Source: JBJKSO01 sp046703825
GTDB lineage: Bacteria > Chloroflexota > Dormibacteria > Aeolococcales > Bog-877
Direction: 5' to 3'
DNA: 6,969 nt
NCBI GenBank assembly: GCA_046703825.1
Contig: JBJKSO010000024.1
Location: forward strand, 1-6,969
Made by a program: the position numbers and the translations under genes. Under the pieces are notes generated by a model. That model was given only the letters and a program-made list of their open reading frames with translations, did no database searches and was not told the DNA's origin. Positions 1-6,169 of the stretch are shown here, one piece after another; position 1 is the first letter of the stretch, and each line of letters begins with the position of its first letter.

Positions 1-139
1 CCCAGGGAGACTCCCGCGCCTGCTTCTGCAGCTCGGGCGGGATCGCCCATTCCGCCAGCTGCGCTCGCCACTGTTCGGCGAGCCGGGCGAGTTCGGCCGG
101 CTCCGGGCCGTGGTCGCGAGCCGCTGACTGGCCGGACAC
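1..139 (-). CDS. Probable class I SAM-dependent methyltransferase, N-terminal fragment (runs off the left edge)
   Basis: Only the first 46 codons are present; the catalytic domain lies outside the window. The frame reads from a GTG at 139-137 and is rich in Ala, Glu and Leu. It contains the stretch LAEWAIPPEL (residues 28-37) and ends with ESPW (residues 43-46). From memory, a short amphipathic helix, then WAIP, then PESPW is the usual opening of a family of bacterial class I methyltransferases, just before their Rossmann domain. No SAM-binding motif is visible here, so the assignment rests on this N-terminal signature alone. The start is uncertain: tandem in-frame GTG codons at 172-170 and 169-167 would add 10 or 11 residues, and no candidate has a good Shine-Dalgarno sequence. 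The gene lies downstream of the EamA exporter gene on the same strand, separated by about 110 nt that contain a nested inverted repeat. Confidence 0.55.
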   Translation of the reverse strand, partial: MSGQSAARDHGPEPAELARLAEQWRAQLAEWAIPPELQKQARESPW

Positions 140-162
140 AGCTAGTGGAGCCGCCGGCGGCC

Positions 163-224
163 CGTCCACCACCTCGCGATCATTCCCGCATGCTATACGC
201 GGGGTGGCAGGCGAGTGGTGGACG
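163..224. repeat. Nested inverted repeat (long hairpin or cruciform) upstream of the methyltransferase fragment
   Basis: The outer arms are 163-177 (CGTCCACCACCTCGC) and 211-224 (GCGAGTGGTGGACG). They are complementary over 14 bp with a single extra C in the left arm. Inside them is a second perfect pair, 185-189 (CCCGC) and 199-203 (GCGGG), around the 9-nt loop ATGCTATAC. The two stems are separated by 7 nt on each side, so the whole element is nearly symmetric. It lies between the stop of the minus-strand exporter and the start of the minus-strand methyltransferase. On the minus strand the loop reads TATAGC (197-192), similar to a -10 box. No U-tract follows, so a classical intrinsic terminator is unlikely. 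It could be an operator, a structured 5' leader or a dispersed repeat; the sequence alone does not decide. Confidence 0.6.
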
Positions 225-251
225 CGCCCGCCTGACCCCGCGGCCGGGAGG

Positions 252-1172
252 TCAGGCCGGCGTGACCTGGACCGCTTGCGGCCTACCCACCGCGAGCGAG
301 ATGAAGATCAGCAGCCCGCCCAGAAGCTGGACCGGAACGATGGCCTCGTGGATCAGCACTGCGGCAGCGACCACGGAGATGAAGGGCTCCAGGTAATTGA
401 AGACCGCCGCCCGGGCGGCTCCCAAGTGGCGGACAGCGACCATCCAAAGGGCGTTGGTCGCCAGCACCGCCCCGAGCGCGCTGAACACCAGCAGGCCCAG
501 CCAACCGAGGCTGATCGAGGGGTGGCGGACCGCCGCCTCCGCCGCTCCCAGGGGCAGCATCATCGCACTGCCCACCAGCGCCATGAGCGCAGCCAGGGAG
601 AGTGGCTTGTAGATCCGTAGCAGGGGCGGCAGCAGCAGCAGGTAGACGGCGCTGGCGAGGGGGCTGGCCACGGCCAGCAGCAGTCCGCTCCAGGCGTTGG
701 CGCCCCTGAGCCCGCTGTAGGCGACCAGCATCACCCCGAGCAGTCCGATCACCAGCCCGGCCCACACTCGCGGCGTGAAGCGGTCCTTGGTTCTCCAGGC
801 GACCCACACCGCCACCATCAGCGGCAGGGTTCCGAAGAACATGGCGACGAAGTCGGCGCTCTTGAGCGCCAGAGCCCCGGTGAAGGTCACCTGGCTCAGC
901 GCCACGCCCGTGCCCGCCGCCGCCAGCACCAGCCGCCACTCCCGCCCGCGGGGCATCCGCGGGCGGCCCTCCACCCGCGTGGCGACCACCCACAGGCAGA
1001 TGCCGCCGATGAGGTAGCGAAGTGTGGCGTAGGTCAGCGGACCGCTGGTGTGGATGGCCACCTTGACCACGACCACGTTGACCGCCCAGATCAGGGTGGC
1101 CGCCAAGGCCAGTCCGTCCCCCGCCCGGCCCGGAGCCACGATCGGGACCGGTTCGACTACCTGGTTGGCCAT
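252..1172 (-). CDS. EamA/DMT-superfamily transporter (ten-helix permease)
   Basis: The product is a 306-residue inner-membrane permease of the drug/metabolite transporter superfamily, the group that includes RhaT-, YdcZ- and RarD-like exporters of amino acids or other small metabolites. Ten hydrophobic segments can be read at about residues 20-40, 46-66, 80-95, 104-126, 135-153, 160-182, 190-208, 222-240, 255-275 and 281-297, forming the usual two five-helix EamA repeats. The second repeat carries the conserved NYLEPFISV run (259-267), followed by IHE (274-276), the Asn-x-x-Glu-Pro...Glu pattern of the family. The ATG at 1172 was chosen because it puts about 19 residues before helix 1. The frame stays open to 1355, but that extension is hydrophilic and not family-like. 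GGGGAG sits just before the ATG, unusually close. The substrate cannot be inferred; neighbours give no clue. Confidence 0.88.
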   Translation of the reverse strand: MANQVVEPVPIVAPGRAGDGLALAATLIWAVNVVVVKVAIHTSGPLTYATLRYLIGGICLWVVATRVEGRPRMPRGREWRLVLAAAGTGVALSQVTFTGALALKSADFVAMFFGTLPLMVAVWVAWRTKDRFTPRVWAGLVIGLLGVMLVAYSGLRGANAWSGLLLAVASPLASAVYLLLLPPLLRIYKPLSLAALMALVGSAMMLPLGAAEAAVRHPSISLGWLGLLVFSALGAVLATNALWMVAVRHLGAARAAVFNYLEPFISVVAAAVLIHEAIVPVQLLGGLLIFISLAVGRPQAVQVTPA

Positions 1173-1193
1173 ACTCCCCACGCCAGCTGAACC

Positions 1194-1208
1194 CTGTGGC
1201 TCCCACAG
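1194..1208. promoter_or_regulatory. Short perfect dyad in the divergent intergenic region
   Basis: CTGTGG-CTC-CCACAG is a perfect 6-bp dyad with a 3-nt centre. It begins 21 bp upstream of the transporter ATG, between that gene and the divergently oriented methyltransferase. Its size and position would suit a small operator or a leader hairpin for the transporter. No regulator gene is present nearby, and dyads of this length also arise by chance in GC-rich DNA. Confidence 0.25.
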
Positions 1209-1304
1209 TAACCGGCGTTTGTCACTTTGGGGGTCGCCAGAAGCTCGACAACGCTGCGGACCAATCCCTACCACGGCCAGGGTCTGAATACCGGCGAAGT
1301 CGAG

Positions 1305-2027
1305 ATGGCGCGACCCGCGGCCGGGGAAAGGCGTCCTGTCCACCAATTTACTCAACAGTCAACAACTTGGAGCCCGGCCGCTTCGACCTCGCCCGCCGGG
1401 TGCGGAAGGTGCGCCTATCCTTCGACCATCGGCAAGTACCGCGATGTCGCAGCGTTCGCCGACCGCGCCGCCACCTACGAGTCGGGTTGGCGGGGGCAGA
1501 TGCACCGGGAGATCGCCGAGCGGACCGCCACGCTGGCGGTACTAGGCGTGCGCGCGCCGGAGCGGGTTCTGGACGTCGGCTGCGGCACCGGCTACCTCCT
1601 GCGCTGCCTTTCCCAGCGCCTGCCGTCGGCTCAGGCGCTGGTGGGCTTGGATCCGGCTTTGCCCATGGTCGAGGTGGCCCAGCGCCGGCGCGAGGACCCG
1701 CGGACCACGTTCTCGGTCGGCGCCGCCGAGCAGCTGCCGTTTCCCGGCGGCTGGTTCGACCTGGTGATCAGCACCACGTCCTTCGACCACTGGAACGACC
1801 AGGCGCGCGGGCTTGCCGAGTGCGCCCGGGTGCTCCGCCCCGGCGGCACTTTGGTGCTGTGCGACCTCTTCTCCGCATGGCTCTGGCCGACGCTGGTGGC
1901 GGGTCGGCGGAGCAAGGCCCGCACCAAGCGGCGGGCCGAGCGGCTGATTCGGACCGCGGGGTTAAGCCGCCCCGAGTGGCACGACATCTACGCTGCGATC
2001 ATCCGCGCGGCGGTGTCGCGGCGCTGA
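1305..2027 (+). CDS. Class I SAM-dependent methyltransferase (Methyltransf_11 type)
   Basis: A small-molecule-type methyltransferase with a seven-stranded Rossmann fold, likely cytoplasmic. Numbered from the ATG at 1305 (240 residues), motif I is LDVGCGTG (89-96), the acidic residue that would bind the SAM ribose is D116 in GLDPA, the motif II region is FDLVIST (151-157), and RVLRPGGTL (175-183) is the post-motif hairpin typical of the family. The stretch FADRAATYESGWRG (51-64) before the domain looks like true protein. The substrate is unknown; no methyl-acceptor domain is fused. The start is the weak point: codons about 1326-1370 have poor GC3 and an AT-richer composition, suggesting non-coding DNA, yet no ATG, GTG or TTG in this frame occurs between 1305 and the ATG at 1500. 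Starting at 1500 would give 175 residues and remove the conserved-looking N-terminal helix. ExoIII follows after 46 nt on the same strand. Confidence 0.82.
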   Translation: MARPAAGERRPVHQFTQQSTTWSPAASTSPAGCGRCAYPSTIGKYRDVAAFADRAATYESGWRGQMHREIAERTATLAVLGVRAPERVLDVGCGTGYLLRCLSQRLPSAQALVGLDPALPMVEVAQRRREDPRTTFSVGAAEQLPFPGGWFDLVISTTSFDHWNDQARGLAECARVLRPGGTLVLCDLFSAWLWPTLVAGRRSKARTKRRAERLIRTAGLSRPEWHDIYAAIIRAAVSRR

Positions 2028-2073
2028 GGCTGGCGCGGCCCAGCCCCGCGGCGCGATCTGCCATCCTCAGCAG

Positions 2074-2850
2074 GTGCGCCTCGCCACCTGGAACGTCAAC
2101 TCGGTGACCGCCCGCCAGCCCCGGCTGCTGGATTGGCTCAGCAAGGTGTCTCCGGACGTGCTCTGCCTGCAGGAGACCAAGGTGGCCGACGCAGCGTTCC
2201 CGGCGGCGGAGCTGGCGGATATCGGCTATCAGGTGGTGACCAACGGGCAGGGCCGCTGGAACGGCGTCGCCATCGTCTCGCGGGTGGGCCTGGACGACGT
2301 TACGCGCGGACTGCCGATCCAGGGACCGCCGGAGCTGGAGGGAAGGGCGGTCGCCGCCGATTGCGGCGGCACCCGGGTGTGGTCGATCTATGCCCCCAAC
2401 GGCCGCTCCCTGGACAGCCCTCACTACGGATACAAGCTGGAATGGTTCGCCTCCCTAGCCGACGTGCTCGCGGCCGAGATGGCGGCCGCCAAGCCCCCAC
2501 TGGCGGTGTGTGGGGACTTCAACGTGGCACCCCGGGACCAGGACGTCTGGGATCCCGCGGCATTCGTAGGTTCGACACACGTGACGGCACCCGAACGTGA
2601 GGCGGTGCAGAGACTCGTGGATTTGGGCTTCCAGGACGTGGAACCACGCGCGCTCAAGGGCGAGCCGTTCACCTACTGGGACTATCGCGCGGGCTGCTTC
2701 CACAAGGGGCAGGGGATGCGGATAGACCTGGTTCTGCTGCAGCGCTGCCTGGCCGGGCGCATGACGGACGCCTATATCGACCGCGACGCGCGCAAGGGCA
2801 CGGCCCCCTCGGACCACGCGCCGGTGGTGGTGGACCTGAAGGAGGCGTAG
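2074..2850 (+). CDS. xthA: Exodeoxyribonuclease III (AP endonuclease, ExoIII/EEP family)
   Basis: This enzyme cleaves DNA 5' of abasic sites and removes 3' blocking groups, with 3'-5' exonuclease activity on duplex DNA, in base excision repair. The 258-residue length is normal. The full catalytic set of the endonuclease/exonuclease/phosphatase fold is visible: N7 in TWNVNS, the metal ligand E34 in LQETK, Y106 in IYAPNG, D148 and N150 in GDFNVAP, D218 in RIDLV, and D247-H248 in SDHAP. These correspond to N7, E34, Y109, D151, N153, D229, D258 and H259 of the E. coli enzyme. The start is GTG, giving the family-typical opening MRLATWNVNSV; it has no clear Shine-Dalgarno sequence. It is 46 nt downstream of the methyltransferase on the same strand and may be cotranscribed with it. 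It is separated by 156 nt from the convergent PNP gene. The symbol exoA is also used for this family. Confidence 0.95.
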   Translation: MRLATWNVNSVTARQPRLLDWLSKVSPDVLCLQETKVADAAFPAAELADIGYQVVTNGQGRWNGVAIVSRVGLDDVTRGLPIQGPPELEGRAVAADCGGTRVWSIYAPNGRSLDSPHYGYKLEWFASLADVLAAEMAAAKPPLAVCGDFNVAPRDQDVWDPAAFVGSTHVTAPEREAVQRLVDLGFQDVEPRALKGEPFTYWDYRAGCFHKGQGMRIDLVLLQRCLAGRMTDAYIDRDARKGTAPSDHAPVVVDLKEA

Positions 2851-2974
2851 GCCAGACTGCGGACAGCTCGGGCCCGGCGCCGGCTTGCGGGCGTTGGGCG
2901 ATCAAGGCGGGCAGGGCTTGGCCTCGTGGCGCCGCCGGATCCTGCGCCGGCCGGTTGCTCTACGCCGCGCGCCC

Positions 2975-3007
2975 AGCTGCGCCCGGCGAGCCGCGGGCGC
3001 GGCAGCT
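2975..3007 (-). terminator. GC-rich hairpin at the PNP stop codon, possible terminator
   Basis: AGCTGC (2975-2980) pairs with GCAGCT (3002-3007), and GCCCG (2981-2985) pairs with CGGGC (2994-2998). This leaves a 3-nt bulge and an 8-nt loop. The structure touches the TGA of the minus-strand PNP gene (3009-3007) and lies in the convergent spacer that also follows exonuclease III. There is no U-tract on either strand, so if it stops transcription it is not a canonical intrinsic terminator. A second palindrome, CCGGCGCCGG (2874-2883), lies nearer the ExoIII end of the spacer. The rest of 2851-3006 shows no gene. Confidence 0.35.
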
Positions 3008-3843
3008 CAGAGCTTGTCGACCAGTTGCGCCAGCAAGCCCCCCAGCGAGGGAGCCGCGGCCGAGCTCACCCGGAGCACATCCGCTGGGTCCAACGGTCCG
3101 GCCGCCATTCCAGCCGCCCGGTTGGTGACCAACGACAGGCCGAGCAGACGGATACCGAGGTGGCGGGCGGCGATGGCCTCGACCACGGTCGACATCCCGA
3201 CCAGACCGGCGCCGGCCGCGGCCATCATGGCGATCTCGGCGGGCGTTTCGTACTGCGGTCCGAGAACCCCGGCATAGATGCCTTCGCGCAGCTTTGGGTT
3301 CAGCTGCCGGGCAAGCTGGCGCAGCCAGGCATCGTAGGTCTCGGTCATGTCGATGAAGCGGGGCGCCAGCGACGGAGGCGGCGGTCCGCCGAGCAAGGGG
3401 GAGGTGCCGGTCAGGTTGAGGTGGTCGCGGATCAGCACCGGCTCGCCAACGGGGTACTCGGGGCGGATGGCTCCGGCAGAGTTCGTGAGCACCAGGGTCC
3501 TAGCACCGCTCAGCCCGAGGCTGCGAACGGCGTGGGCGACCTCGGCGGCGCTGTGGCCCTCGTACAGGTGAATCCTTCCGGCGAGGACCGCCACTGTGGT
3601 TGCGCCTCGCCGCAGCAGTACCAGGCGGCCCTCGTGGCCTTGGGCGCCGGGGACGGAAAAGCCGGGAAGCTCGGAGAAGGGGACTGTGCGCAACGGCTCG
3701 CCCAGCTGGTGCAACGCCGGCTGCCAACCTGTCCCGAGCACGATCGCCACGTCAGGGGTACCACCGCCCAGGGCGCGGATGACCGTCGCCGCGTCGGCGG
3801 CCACCGCGAACGGATCGGCGCTCAGCTCAGCTCCGAAGCCCAC
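3007..3843 (-). CDS. Purine nucleoside phosphorylase, trimeric (class II / PNP-MTAP) type
   Basis: The enzyme splits purine (2'-deoxy)ribonucleosides with phosphate to the free base and (deoxy)ribose-1-phosphate, for purine salvage. The 278 residues match the family size. Motifs in order: LGTGW (36-40, phosphate loop, Thr where many relatives have Ser), PGAQGHEGRL (65-74), AGRIHLYEGH (88-97, with R90, H92 and Y94 lining the phosphate/ribose site), TNSAGAIRP (120-128), GPQYETPAE (195-203, with base-contacting E199), GMSTVVE (216-222) and SLVTNRAAG (237-245, with N241). Retention of E199 and N241 predicts 6-oxopurines (inosine, guanosine) rather than adenosine. By eye, the ribose-contacting His usually found just before the (A/E)(E/D)VL segment is P253 here. 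The start is GTG at 3843-3841, the first available in the open frame, with no good Shine-Dalgarno sequence. An exact symbol (punA or deoD-like) is not assigned. It is divergent from rarA. Confidence 0.92.
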   Translation of the reverse strand: MGFGAELSADPFAVAADAATVIRALGGGTPDVAIVLGTGWQPALHQLGEPLRTVPFSELPGFSVPGAQGHEGRLVLLRRGATTVAVLAGRIHLYEGHSAAEVAHAVRSLGLSGARTLVLTNSAGAIRPEYPVGEPVLIRDHLNLTGTSPLLGGPPPPSLAPRFIDMTETYDAWLRQLARQLNPKLREGIYAGVLGPQYETPAEIAMMAAAGAGLVGMSTVVEAIAARHLGIRLLGLSLVTNRAAGMAAGPLDPADVLRVSSAAAPSLGGLLAQLVDKL

Positions 3844-4109
3844 CGCGCGGTGGGCACCCCTAGGACGAGCCGCTGCCGGCGGCGCGGGAACGACGCCGGG
3901 TCAAGACGCCGGCAAACCAGGGCTCCACTTGGTTCCAGGCGAGCCCTGGACCGCCCGTCGGCCGATACTCGCCCGCCGCCTGCAACGGACACGGTTGCTC
4001 CAGGCTAGCTGTCCACCGCGGCCCGCGCAGAACGCCCACCCGCCGACCGCAGAGCGGGTGGCAGCGCCGCCTCCGGGTCGCCCCCACCCCCAGCGCCAGG
4101 CATCAATAT
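3844..4109. other. Divergent intergenic region between PNP and rarA
   Basis: This 266-nt spacer should hold the promoters of both flanking genes. No convincing -35/-10 pair was found on either strand. It contains the hairpin at 3917-3949 and a direct repeat of GACGCCGG (3892-3899 and 3905-3912, 13-nt period). CAATAT (4104-4109) abuts the rarA GTG and resembles a -10 box, but would place transcription start inside the coding sequence. I see no tRNA-like cloverleaf and no small ORF with convincing codon use. Confidence 0.5.
3917..3949. repeat. Perfect 9-bp inverted repeat (hairpin) in the PNP-rarA spacer
   Basis: CCAGGGCTC (3917-3925) is perfectly complementary to GAGCCCTGG (3941-3949) around a 15-nt loop (3926-3940). 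On the minus strand it lies about 74-106 nt upstream of the PNP GTG, where it could be in that gene's leader. On the plus strand it is 161 nt upstream of rarA. On the minus strand the stem is followed by only three T residues, so evidence for termination is weak. An operator or a leader structure is equally possible. Confidence 0.45.
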
Positions 4110-5444
4110 GTGCCGGTGGACCAACTGCCGCTGGAGCTCCCGCCCGAGCCGGGGCAACCGGCCCCCGAGCCCGGGGAGCCCTTGGCGTCGCGGATGCGGC
4201 CGCGGAGCGCGCAGGAGGTTTTGGGGCAGGACCACCTGATCGGGTCCGGCGGTGCGCTGCGGCCGGCCCTGGAGGGCAGGCCTCTGCAATCGCTGGTGCT
4301 GGTGGGACCGCCAGGGACGGGCAAGACAACTCTGGCTTGGCTTCTGGCGGCCGCGCAATCAGCCCACCTGATCTACCTTTCGGCCGTCAGCGCCGGAGTG
4401 GCCGAGGTGCGCTCCGCGGTGGCCGAGGCCCGGGCCCGGCGCCAGACCGGGCAGCGCACCGTCCTCTTCCTCGACGAGATTCATCACTTCAGCCGTACCC
4501 AGCAAGATTCACTGCTGCCGCACCTTGAGTCCGGGCTGCTCACCCTGATCGGCGCCACCACCGAGAACCCCAGCTTCCAGCTCACGGGCGCGCTGCTCTC
4601 CCGGGTGCAGGTGTACGAGCTGGAACCGCTGGGCGCCGAGCCGCTGCTTGAGCTGGTGCGACAGACTCTGGGCGACCGCGAACGGGGACTGGGGCCCCTG
4701 CAGCTGAGACTCGAGCCCCAGGCCGAGGAGCTGTTGGTGTCACGGGCCGGGGGTGACGCCCGGGTGGTGCTCAATGCACTGGAGCAGCTCGCGCAGGAGG
4801 TGAAGCCGGGGTCGAAGGTCGCCATCGACCAGGTCCTTGGGGTGTTGAGCGAGCCAGTGCTGCGCCACGATCGGGCCGGTGACTTCCACTACCAGCTGCT
4901 CTCGGCGTTCATCAAGTCCATGCGGGGCAGTGACGCCGACGCCGCGATCTACTGGCTGGCCAGGCTGCTGGAGGCCGGCGAGGACCCGCTGGTGCCCGCG
5001 CGCAGGATGGTGATCCTGGCGTCGGAGGATGTGGGCCTGGCCGATCCCGGGGCACTGCCGCTGGCCGTCGCCGCCCACCAGGCGGCCCGCACGGTGGGTA
5101 TGCCGGAGTGCCGTTTGGCGCTGGCCGAAGCCGCCGTCTACCTGGCCCTGGCACCCAAGAGCAACCGCATCTACACCGCCTACAACTCCGCCCACCAGGA
5201 CGTGCTGGAGCATCTGCACCTGCCCGTCCCCCTGCACCTGCGCAACGCGGTGACGGCCCGCGATCGCCAGCGCGGGTTCGGCCGGAGCTACCAGTACGCT
5301 CACGACGACCCGGACGCGCTGGTGAGCCAGACCCACCTCCCCCCTGAGCTCCAGCACCAGCGCTACTACCGGCCGTCCGAGCACGGGGCGGAGGCTCAGC
5401 TGGCCAACCGGGTCCAGGAGATCGAAAGCCGCCGCCGGAAGTGA
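4110..5444 (+). CDS. rarA: Replication-associated recombination protein A (RarA/MgsA AAA+ ATPase)
   Basis: A clamp-loader-related AAA+ ATPase of the MgsA/WRNIP1 family that acts at stalled or gapped replication forks and interacts with single-stranded-DNA-binding protein. The 444 residues are the normal length. After a proline- and glutamate-rich leader (about 1-26) comes the family signature ASRMRPRSAQEVLGQDHLIG (26-45). Walker A is GPPGTGKTT (66-74), Walker B LFLDEIH (119-125), sensor 1 GATTENPSF (148-156), and sensor 2 lies in GDARVVLNALE (215-225). The C-terminal tetramerisation region includes HYQLLSAFIKSMRGSD (260-275), PARRMVILASEDVGLADP (296-313) and the terminal YQYAHDD...HLPPEL segment (395-414). 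The start is GTG at 4110 with AGG at 4098-4100; an in-frame GTG at 4116 is an alternative. The ATG at 4108 is out of frame. Its stop is 9 bp from the convergent bL25 stop. Confidence 0.95.
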   Translation: MPVDQLPLELPPEPGQPAPEPGEPLASRMRPRSAQEVLGQDHLIGSGGALRPALEGRPLQSLVLVGPPGTGKTTLAWLLAAAQSAHLIYLSAVSAGVAEVRSAVAEARARRQTGQRTVLFLDEIHHFSRTQQDSLLPHLESGLLTLIGATTENPSFQLTGALLSRVQVYELEPLGAEPLLELVRQTLGDRERGLGPLQLRLEPQAEELLVSRAGGDARVVLNALEQLAQEVKPGSKVAIDQVLGVLSEPVLRHDRAGDFHYQLLSAFIKSMRGSDADAAIYWLARLLEAGEDPLVPARRMVILASEDVGLADPGALPLAVAAHQAARTVGMPECRLALAEAAVYLALAPKSNRIYTAYNSAHQDVLEHLHLPVPLHLRNAVTARDRQRGFGRSYQYAHDDPDALVSQTHLPPELQHQRYYRPSEHGAEAQLANRVQEIESRRRK

Positions 5445-5453
5445 GGCCGGAGC

Positions 5454-6116
5454 TCAGGCGCTCGGCTCTGACTCCTCGGCGGCCTGGGCTGGCTGCTCGG
5501 CGGCCTCGGCGCCGCCTTCCGCCGCGGCCGCCGGCGCCTCCTCCTCGACCTGAACCCGGGGCTGGGCGATCTTCACCACCACTTCGTCGAGGTCGGGGGA
5601 ACCGGCGAACTCGGCCCCCTCGGGCAGGGTGAGGTCGGCGAGGCGTACCGCCTGGTCAACCTCCTCGAGCCCGGAGATGTCGATCTCGATCTGCCCCGGA
5701 ATGGCGTTGGGCAGAGAACTGATCTCGAGAGAGTGCATGAGGGTCAGGAGTTCGCCGACGTTGAGCTTGACCGCCGGGGACTCGCCGGTGAGCGTCACCG
5801 GTACCTGGACCGTGATCTTCTCGGTCAGGTTGACCTGGAAGAAGTCCACGTGGACCGCAGCGGAGTTGCGCGGGTTGACCTGGAGCTCCTTGATCAGCAC
5901 CGGCCGGGTGCGGCGCTCGCCGCTGACCTTGAGCTGGAGGAGGTGGCTGCGGCCGGCCCGGCGATAGAGCTTGGAGAAGTCGCGCTCGGGGACCTTGACC
6001 GCCAGCGGCTTCACCTTGTGGCCGTAGATCACGCCGGGAACTTGACCCTCGCGGCGCAGGCGCCCGACCTGCTTGCCCAACTCCGACCGCGGAGTTGCTT
6101 CCAGCGAGTAATCCAT
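5454..6116 (-). CDS. rplY: Large ribosomal subunit protein bL25, long CTC form
   Basis: bL25 binds 5S rRNA in the central protuberance of the 50S subunit; the long two-domain form is called CTC or TL5. The 220-residue protein has the N-terminal 5S-binding domain at about 3-92, including GQVPGVIYGH (24-33), LIKELQVNP (74-82) and VHVDFFQVN (88-96). The C-terminal beta domain spans about 98-187, with NVGELLTLMHSLEI (119-132) and the IPGQIEIDISGLE run (139-151). An Ala/Glu-rich acidic tail (190-220) follows and is probably disordered; its DNA contains an 11-nt direct repeat (5475-5485 and 5496-5506). The start is ATG at 6116, set by AGGAG at 6127-6123 with a 6-nt spacer; the TTG directly before it is not used. 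The gene is downstream of the B12-domain gene on the same strand. The pth gene that follows bL25 in many bacteria is absent; convergent rarA lies there instead. The symbol ctc is an alternative. Confidence 0.95.
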   Translation of the reverse strand: MDYSLEATPRSELGKQVGRLRREGQVPGVIYGHKVKPLAVKVPERDFSKLYRRAGRSHLLQLKVSGERRTRPVLIKELQVNPRNSAAVHVDFFQVNLTEKITVQVPVTLTGESPAVKLNVGELLTLMHSLEISSLPNAIPGQIEIDISGLEEVDQAVRLADLTLPEGAEFAGSPDLDEVVVKIAQPRVQVEEEAPAAAAEGGAEAAEQPAQAAEESEPSA

Positions 6117-6122
6117 CAACTT

Positions 6123-6127
6123 CTCCT
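6123..6127 (-). promoter_or_regulatory. Shine-Dalgarno of bL25
   Basis: AGGAG on the minus strand, 6 nt before the ATG at 6116. It is the clearest ribosome-binding site in the window and settles the bL25 start against the adjacent in-frame TTG. Confidence 0.85.
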
Positions 6128-6141
6128 CTCACCGCCCGGCG

Positions 6142-6157
6142 CCGGCGGGGCCGCCGG
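6142..6157 (-). other. GC-only dyad in the bL25 leader
   Basis: CCGGCGG (6142-6148) and CCGCCGG (6151-6157) form a perfect 7-bp dyad with a 2-nt centre, realistically a 6-bp stem with a tetraloop. It lies 14 nt upstream of the bL25 Shine-Dalgarno sequence and directly downstream of the -10-like box at 6158-6163. It could affect initiation of transcription or translation of bL25. Being made only of G and C in GC-rich DNA, it may also be compositional. Confidence 0.35.
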
Positions 6158-6163
6158 ATCGTA
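6158..6163 (-). promoter_or_regulatory. Possible -10 box for bL25
   Basis: TACGAT on the minus strand fits the TAnnnT pattern and lies 41 nt upstream of the bL25 ATG, between the preceding gene's hairpin and the bL25 leader. At 17-nt spacing, the -35 position holds TTAGGT, a poor match to TTGACA. The call therefore rests on the -10 match and position only. Confidence 0.3.
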
Positions 6164-6169
6164 GCAGAT

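Noticed and set aside
1173..1355. In-frame N-terminal extension of the EamA transporter to 1355 (61 extra residues)
   Set aside because: The extension is hydrophilic and unlike the family, and ATG 1172 puts the start just before the first membrane helix.
1196..2107. Long open frame on the plus strand over the methyltransferase
   Set aside because: Low-complexity Arg/Gly/Pro-rich product overlapping the frame that carries clear SAM-binding motifs; a GC-rich shadow.
2926..4008. 360-codon open frame on the plus strand opposite PNP
   Set aside because: It is antisense to a gene with all PNP motifs, and its product resembles no protein family.
3844..4109. Possible tRNA or small RNA gene in the PNP-rarA spacer
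   Set aside because: Only one clear hairpin (3917-3949) is present; no T-loop GTTCnA signature in a cloverleaf arrangement was found.
4108..4110. ATG at 4108 as the rarA start
   Set aside because: It is in a different frame; the RarA frame begins with the overlapping GTG at 4110.
3596..4528. 310-codon open frame spanning the PNP-rarA spacer on the plus strand
   Set aside because: It overlaps both PNP and RarA, is Ala/Pro/Arg/Gly-rich, and has no motifs; open only because stop codons are rare at this GC content.
4740..5384. 214-codon open frame antisense to rarA
   Set aside because: The complementary strand encodes the conserved RarA C-terminal region.
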